Positions 60,606-64,000 of a stretch of 64,000 nucleotides of DNA are shown piece after piece. Below the pieces are notes generated by a model. That model searched no databases and was not told where the DNA came from. It was given only the letters and a program-made list of their open reading frames with translations. Position 1 is the stretch's first letter. Each line of letters begins with the position of its first letter. The stretch is from Pseudarthrobacter siccitolerans (lineage in GTDB: Bacteria > Actinomycetota > Actinomycetes > Actinomycetales > Micrococcaceae), in assembly GCF_001046895.1 (NCBI RefSeq), contig NZ_CAQI01000024.1:1-64000 (forward strand), in the 5' to 3' direction. The position numbers and the translations under genes were made by a program.

Positions 60606-61760
60606 TTACCGAGCCGCGTGCGGGTAGGCCTCTTCCCGCTTCTGGAACTCCAGGACGTCCTTGTTCCGGATTACTCCGTCGCGGATCTCGATGGCCCGGG
60701 CGATGGTGTCGTTCTGCGCCCAGGCTTCCGGGCCGTCCATCACGGTGGCCAGGAACGGCAGCAGGCCCTGGCTGATCTCCCATGTGGCGGAGTTCCACAG
60801 ATACGACGGGCTGTGGTCCACCGCGTAGTAGGTGATGTGGTCACCAACGGTGAACACCGGGTCCGCGAATGTGGTGGACCTGGCCCAGCTGAACCCCATC
60901 CCTTCATCGCAGGACACATCGACGATCAGGCTGCCGGGTGCGAAGGCGGCGAGATCGTCCGTCTGTAAGTAGGTGAGGGGATTGTTGGGGTCCTGCAGCG
61001 TGCAGTTGACCACGATGTCGCTCTCGGCAAGGAAAGGCGCGAGGGGAACCCGGCCCCTTTCAGTGATGACCTGGCTCAGGAACGGCGCTTCGTCGTCGTG
61101 ATCGAACTGGACAATGTTGACCGAATGGATGGGGGCGCCGACGGCGGCCACGCCACGGTTGGTCAGGACCTGGACATCGTGAATGCCGTGGGCGTTCAAC
61201 GCTGTCACGGCGCCCCGGGCGGTGGCCCCGAAACCGATCACCACAGCGCTGAGACGCCGCCCGTAATCGCCGGTGGAACCGGTCAGGGCCAGCGCGTGCA
61301 GCACTGAACAGTAGCCTGCCAGCTCGTTGTTCTTGTGGAAGACGTGAAGGCCGAAACCCCCATCGCTCGCCCAGTGGTTCATGGCCTCAAAGGCGATCAG
61401 AGTCAGCTTCTTGTCAATGGCCAACTGGGTGATGGCGCGGTCCTGTACGCAGTGCGGCCAGCCCCAGAGGACTTGCCCGTCCCGCAGTTCGGCGAGATCT
61501 TCCGGCTGCGGCTTGGGCAGGAGTACGACGTCGGCACTGGCCAGCAGTTCCTCGCGCCCCGCCATCCTGCCCACCAGGGTGGACAGGTGCGCGTCGGAGA
61601 TCCCGAAGCGCTCGCCGTAGCCCTGCTCAAGGATGATGTTCCGCCGCACTTCAGGTTCGATGCGCTCGAAGTGCAGCGGATGGATGGGGAGCCGGCGCTC
61701 GGCAGGCTTTCGAGTGGAAGCCAGGACGCCCAGGGTCAGTGTGTTGCCGCCGTCCGTCAC
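60606..61760 (-). CDS. Alanine-dehydrogenase-like enzyme, probable N5-(carboxyethyl)ornithine synthase family
   Basis: A 384-residue protein of the AlaDH/PNT superfamily. The N-terminal substrate domain has TRKPAERRLPIHPLHFERIEP and IILEQGYGERFGI. The NAD fold has SAVVIGFGATARGAVTALNAHGIHDVQVLTNR, and the end VGDHITYYAVDHSPSYLWNSATWEISQGLLPFL has the pattern of the Lactococcus carboxyethylornithine synthase. That enzyme condenses ornithine or lysine with pyruvate reductively; the substrate here is unproven. Start GTG 61760 overlaps the stop of the small basic-protein gene as GTGA, so they are translationally coupled. Confidence 0.8.
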   Translation of the reverse strand: MTDGGNTLTLGVLASTRKPAERRLPIHPLHFERIEPEVRRNIILEQGYGERFGISDAHLSTLVGRMAGREELLASADVVLLPKPQPEDLAELRDGQVLWGWPHCVQDRAITQLAIDKKLTLIAFEAMNHWASDGGFGLHVFHKNNELAGYCSVLHALALTGSTGDYGRRLSAVVIGFGATARGAVTALNAHGIHDVQVLTNRGVAAVGAPIHSVNIVQFDHDDEAPFLSQVITERGRVPLAPFLAESDIVVNCTLQDPNNPLTYLQTDDLAAFAPGSLIVDVSCDEGMGFSWARSTTFADPVFTVGDHITYYAVDHSPSYLWNSATWEISQGLLPFLATVMDGPEAWAQNDTIARAIEIRDGVIRNKDVLEFQKREEAYPHAAR

Positions 61761-61897
61761 TTCTTTTTGGCGGCCTTGCTGGACGTGATGTCCAGGGAGC
61801 TGGCCGGCGCCGCGGCGGCCTTCTTGTCTGCGCGCTTTTCCTTGATGGACTTGCCGGACTTTTTGGATGCTGCTTGACGCGGGGACTTGTCAGCCAT
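61757..61897 (-). CDS. Small lysine-rich basic protein
   Basis: A 46-residue protein, MADKSPRQAASKKSGKSIKE, ending in SSKAAKKK, strongly basic with no hydrophobic segment. Very similar short proteins (MADKSPRKxxxKKSGKSxKEKR pattern) are widespread in actinobacteria and have no known role; a nucleic-acid contact is possible. ATG 61897 has AGGAG 7 bases upstream. The frame is open to 62014 but without an SD. It overlaps the following dehydrogenase gene by 4 bases. Confidence 0.8.
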   Translation of the reverse strand: MADKSPRQAASKKSGKSIKEKRADKKAAAAPASSLDITSSKAAKKK

Positions 61898-62034
61898 GTT
61901 TGCTCCTGTAGCGGAACCGAAGAGGTTCCTGACCTCTGACCATACACCCGGGTACCTAATGGCTCCGGGGGGTGGGGAAGGATCGGCAGCAGCCGCACAG
62001 GAAGGCCCGGGCATGGGAGACGGGCGGAAAGTGG

Positions 62035-62105
62035 AGCGGCTGACGGGAATCGAACCCGCGTATCAAGCTTGGGAAGCTAGCGCTCTACCATTGAGCTACA
62101 GCCGC
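62035..62105 (-). tRNA. tRNA-Gly(CCC)
   Basis: The reverse complement folds as a cloverleaf: acceptor GCGGCTG/CAGCCGC, D arm GCTC/GAGC, anticodon loop TTCCCAA, T arm GCGGG-TTCGATT-CCCGT, discriminator U. CCA is not encoded. The anticodon stem CTAGC/GCTTG has a U-U mismatch at position 28-42, while other stems pair, apart from one G-U in the T stem. Length 71. Confidence 0.93.
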
Positions 62106-62337
62106 AATGCCCCGTTTCAGGGGCAGAACATAGCTTAGCGCAGATGTGCCGGCGGGCCGTTCAAGCGGCAGGTGAGCGGCGCGTGTCCGTTCACCTGGAC
62201 GTCATCCAGTAACTCTTCAATAACGTCCCCGGCGCTGGCTAGGTGGGGATGTGGAGCGCTGGCTAACCTGATCCGGTAGCTGCGGTGCCGGGGGGTGCAG
62301 CTGCGCGGCAGGCCGACGTCAACCACGAAAGATCCCG

Positions 62338-62799
62338 ATGGCATTCGCAGAGCATGAGGTCCTCATCCGGCGTGACGCCATGGCTGTGTACCTGTACCTG
62401 CTCGATGCCACCAATCTTCCGTTGTGGCGGGACGGTGTCCGCAGGGTCAAGCTGGTGGACGGATCCGAGGGGACCAAGGGTGCCGTGTACCGCCAGATGG
62501 TGGCGGGCCGCTCAGGCCTCAGCATCCCTGCCGACCTGGAAATCACCAGCGCCCGGCCCGGCGCCGAAATCCAGTTCCAGGTCACGTCCGGCCCTGCCAA
62601 CCGGTCCGGCGGCTATTACCTGAGCACCGAAACCGCAGGGACGCGGGTCCGCTTTGCCCTTGAAGCCCAGCCTGAAGGACCGCTGGGAGTCCTGAACAGG
62701 CTTGGCTTCCTGAACAGGATGCTCCAGCGCAGCCTCTGCGCCGAGGTGGCCCAGCTGGACCGCCTCAAAGACGTTCTGGAACTCCAACCGGCCTTCTAG
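62338..62799 (+). CDS. SRPBCC (START-like) family protein
   Basis: A 153-residue protein with the polyketide-cyclase/START-like pattern: N-terminal EHEVLIRRDAMAVYLYLLDATNLPLWRDGVRRVKLVDGS, central YRQMVAGRSGLSIPADLEITSARPG, and TRVRFALEAQPEG leading to a long C-terminal helix (RMLQRSLCAEVAQLDRLKDVL). Such folds bind hydrophobic ligands; no catalytic residues can be assigned. ATG 62338 follows weak AAAGAT. It lies between tRNA-Gly and the convergent CAP/FG-GAP gene. Confidence 0.85.
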   Translation: MAFAEHEVLIRRDAMAVYLYLLDATNLPLWRDGVRRVKLVDGSEGTKGAVYRQMVAGRSGLSIPADLEITSARPGAEIQFQVTSGPANRSGGYYLSTETAGTRVRFALEAQPEGPLGVLNRLGFLNRMLQRSLCAEVAQLDRLKDVLELQPAF

Positions 62800-62802
62800 C
62801 CG

Positions 62803-64000
62803 CTACTGCGCCAGCCGCTGCCCGGTCCAGGGGCCGGCAATGGCCGACGGCGATGCGAGGCTTCCCGAGGTCAGGTCCCAGTACTGCACAACATCGTTGG
62901 CCCGGCGCAGGGCAAGGCCTGTGGAGTTCAGCGCCGTAACGTCCTTGAGCGGCCGGATGCCGGTAACGTCGCCCCAGCCGGTAGCGACAGTGGCCCTGGT
63001 CTCGGCCCGCAGAGCGGTGGTGCCCCAGCCGCGGTAGAGCTGGACTGATCCATCGGCACGGACCGCCAGCAGGTCCTGGAACCCGTCGGCGTCGTAGTCC
63101 ACCATGGACAACTTCCGCGCGGTACCGATGGCGCCTACCAGCGTCCGCTGCGAGAGGTCGCCCGTGCCCCTGTTCGGGTACAGGTACAGGTTTCCGGAAC
63201 CGTCCAGGGCAAGAATCTGGGGAAGCCTGTTGTTGGCGCACCAGCCGCCCACCGCGAGGGTCAGCGTGTCCCACCCGCCGTTCCCGAGGGTAACGGGGGC
63301 CTGGAACCCTCCGGTGGCGATGCCGCGGTGCAGGGTCAGGGTTCCGTTGGTCCACTGCGTCAGGAGATCAAAGGCGCCGTCCCGGTCCCAGTCCCTGGTG
63401 AAGACTTCCTTTGCGCCCGCGAAGCCGGATCCGATCACCTTGGCTGCTGCGAAGGTGCGTGCACCGGTGGAGGCGCGGGCCAGGAGCTGCCCGGTTGAAT
63501 CAACGGTCACCAGGTCCCCGGGCCCCTTGATGGCTGCGGCGGAGAGGTCAAGCGTGGGCGGCATGTGCCGGACCGGGGCGTCACACAAGCTCGGCGGCGG
63601 TGGCGGGAACGCAGGGCCGGACGCCGCGCCGCCGGGTGAGTTCACGGTCCCGGCAGGAAGCGTGGTGTAGCCGAAGAAGTTGACCACGCCCCAGATCTGG
63701 TACGTGGAGTTGGTGTAGGAGATTCCGGCGCCCATCACGTTGAAGCGCGGATCGAGCAGCATGGCGTTGTGGCCGGGGGACCCCTTCCACCATTCCACCA
63801 GCAGTGCCGCATCCCGGTCCGTGCGGATGGCAATGACTTCCCCGGCGCCGTTGTTGGGGTTCATGGCGCGGGGATCGGTCCAGAACGAGGCACGGTGCTC
63901 GATTACCTCGCGTGAGGCAATGTTGTCCGACCATTCCTGTGCAAGCCCCGCCACCGTGGGATGGTACTTCACCGGGTTCAGGCCCTTGGATGCCCGGTAT
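62803..64000 (-). CDS. CAP-domain / FG-GAP repeat secreted protein, 5' end outside the window
   Basis: About 398 residues are visible; the frame is open to the window edge, so the true start and signal peptide lie beyond 64000. The first ~120 visible residues are a CAP (SCP/PR1-like) domain: YRASKGLNPVKYHPTV, then LAQEWSDNIA, VEWWKGSPGHNAMLLDPRFNVMGAGISY and NSTYQIWGVVNFF. A Pro-rich linker (FPPPPPSLCD) leads to FG-GAP/VCBS-like beta-propeller repeats (KEVFTRDWDRDGAFDLLTQW, SMVDYDADGFQDLLAVRADG, RLPQILALDGSGNLYLYPN). The DxDxDGxxDL calcium motifs are visible. A GTG at 63972 is an internal Val, not the start. Its role is probably on the cell wall; the ligand is unknown. Confidence 0.9.
   Translation of the reverse strand, partial: YRASKGLNPVKYHPTVAGLAQEWSDNIASREVIEHRASFWTDPRAMNPNNGAGEVIAIRTDRDAALLVEWWKGSPGHNAMLLDPRFNVMGAGISYTNSTYQIWGVVNFFGYTTLPAGTVNSPGGAASGPAFPPPPPSLCDAPVRHMPPTLDLSAAAIKGPGDLVTVDSTGQLLARASTGARTFAAAKVIGSGFAGAKEVFTRDWDRDGAFDLLTQWTNGTLTLHRGIATGGFQAPVTLGNGGWDTLTLAVGGWCANNRLPQILALDGSGNLYLYPNRGTGDLSQRTLVGAIGTARKLSMVDYDADGFQDLLAVRADGSVQLYRGWGTTALRAETRATVATGWGDVTGIRPLKDVTALNSTGLALRRANDVVQYWDLTSGSLASPSAIAGPWTGQRLAQ

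Noticed and set aside
62803..63972. Complete CAP/FG-GAP gene starting at GTG 63972
   Set aside because: The frame continues upstream as YRASKGLNPV, which is part of the CAP fold, to the window edge without a stop. The gene is therefore partial.

Overview
The window looks like chromosomal DNA of a high-GC actinobacterium of the Micrococcaceae, most likely Arthrobacter or a close relative such as Pseudarthrobacter. The base composition is GC-rich, strong Shine-Dalgarno sequences precede ATG and GTG starts, and start/stop codons often overlap as ATGA or GTGA. The choline oxidase at 31014-32672 is of the Arthrobacter type, with the FAD-linking His99 and the Ser101 seen in the characterised enzyme. 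I see no complete insertion sequence, prophage, integrase, CRISPR array or rRNA. There is one tRNA gene, tRNA-Gly(CCC). The only degenerate genes are an ABM-domain fragment and an MFS fragment.

Layout. 1-594: no gene, a cluster of short dispersed repeats. 595-6212: an HU protein; a CopD/CtaG membrane protein coupled to a thioredoxin-NHL protein; a DUF559-type nuclease-like protein. 6375-11806 (minus): membrane-anchored protein, HerA-like ATPase, GNAT acetyltransferase, FAD/NAD(P)-binding protein. 12071-18512 (plus): a tightly overlapping operon for an amino-acid-type ABC transporter, a DUF1684 protein and two flavin monooxygenases, probably for an organosulfur or N-acyl amino-acid substrate. 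18780-29248: a probable fructosamine (Amadori compound) locus holding a FrlB-like SIS deglycase, a FrlD-like kinase, a FAD amine oxidase, a Gfo/Idh/MocA dehydrogenase, one polar-amino-acid ABC transporter with two mosaic-duplicated binding proteins, and two LacI regulators with recognisable palindromic operators. 29307-34925: choline to glycine betaine (betI, betB, codA and an APC permease) with a doublet operator. 35130-38378: PEP synthase and its regulatory kinase/phosphorylase. 38448-45123: orphan binding protein, a repeat-rich PxKF surface protein, DJ-1/PfpI protein, aldo/keto reductase, LLM oxidoreductase. 45437-48067: a trehalose-phosphatase/GH15 fusion whose phosphatase domain has lost its catalytic aspartates. 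48481-53748: sarcosine-oxidase-like enzyme, AEC carrier, PanD, LysR and a divergent APC permease. 53759-57994: second repeat cluster, PutA behind a large AT-rich palindrome, and a small CxxC protein. 58217-64000: LysR and divergent MFS exporter, a carboxyethylornithine-synthase-like enzyme coupled to a small basic protein, tRNA-Gly, an SRPBCC protein, and the 3' part of a CAP/FG-GAP secreted protein that runs off the end.

The genes together describe a soil heterotroph that scavenges nitrogen-containing small molecules (Amadori products, choline, sarcosine or N-methyl amino acids, proline, sulfur amino acids), handles compatible solutes (betaine, trehalose) and carries gluconeogenic control through PEP synthase. 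All functional assignments come from reading motifs by eye; no database search was run.
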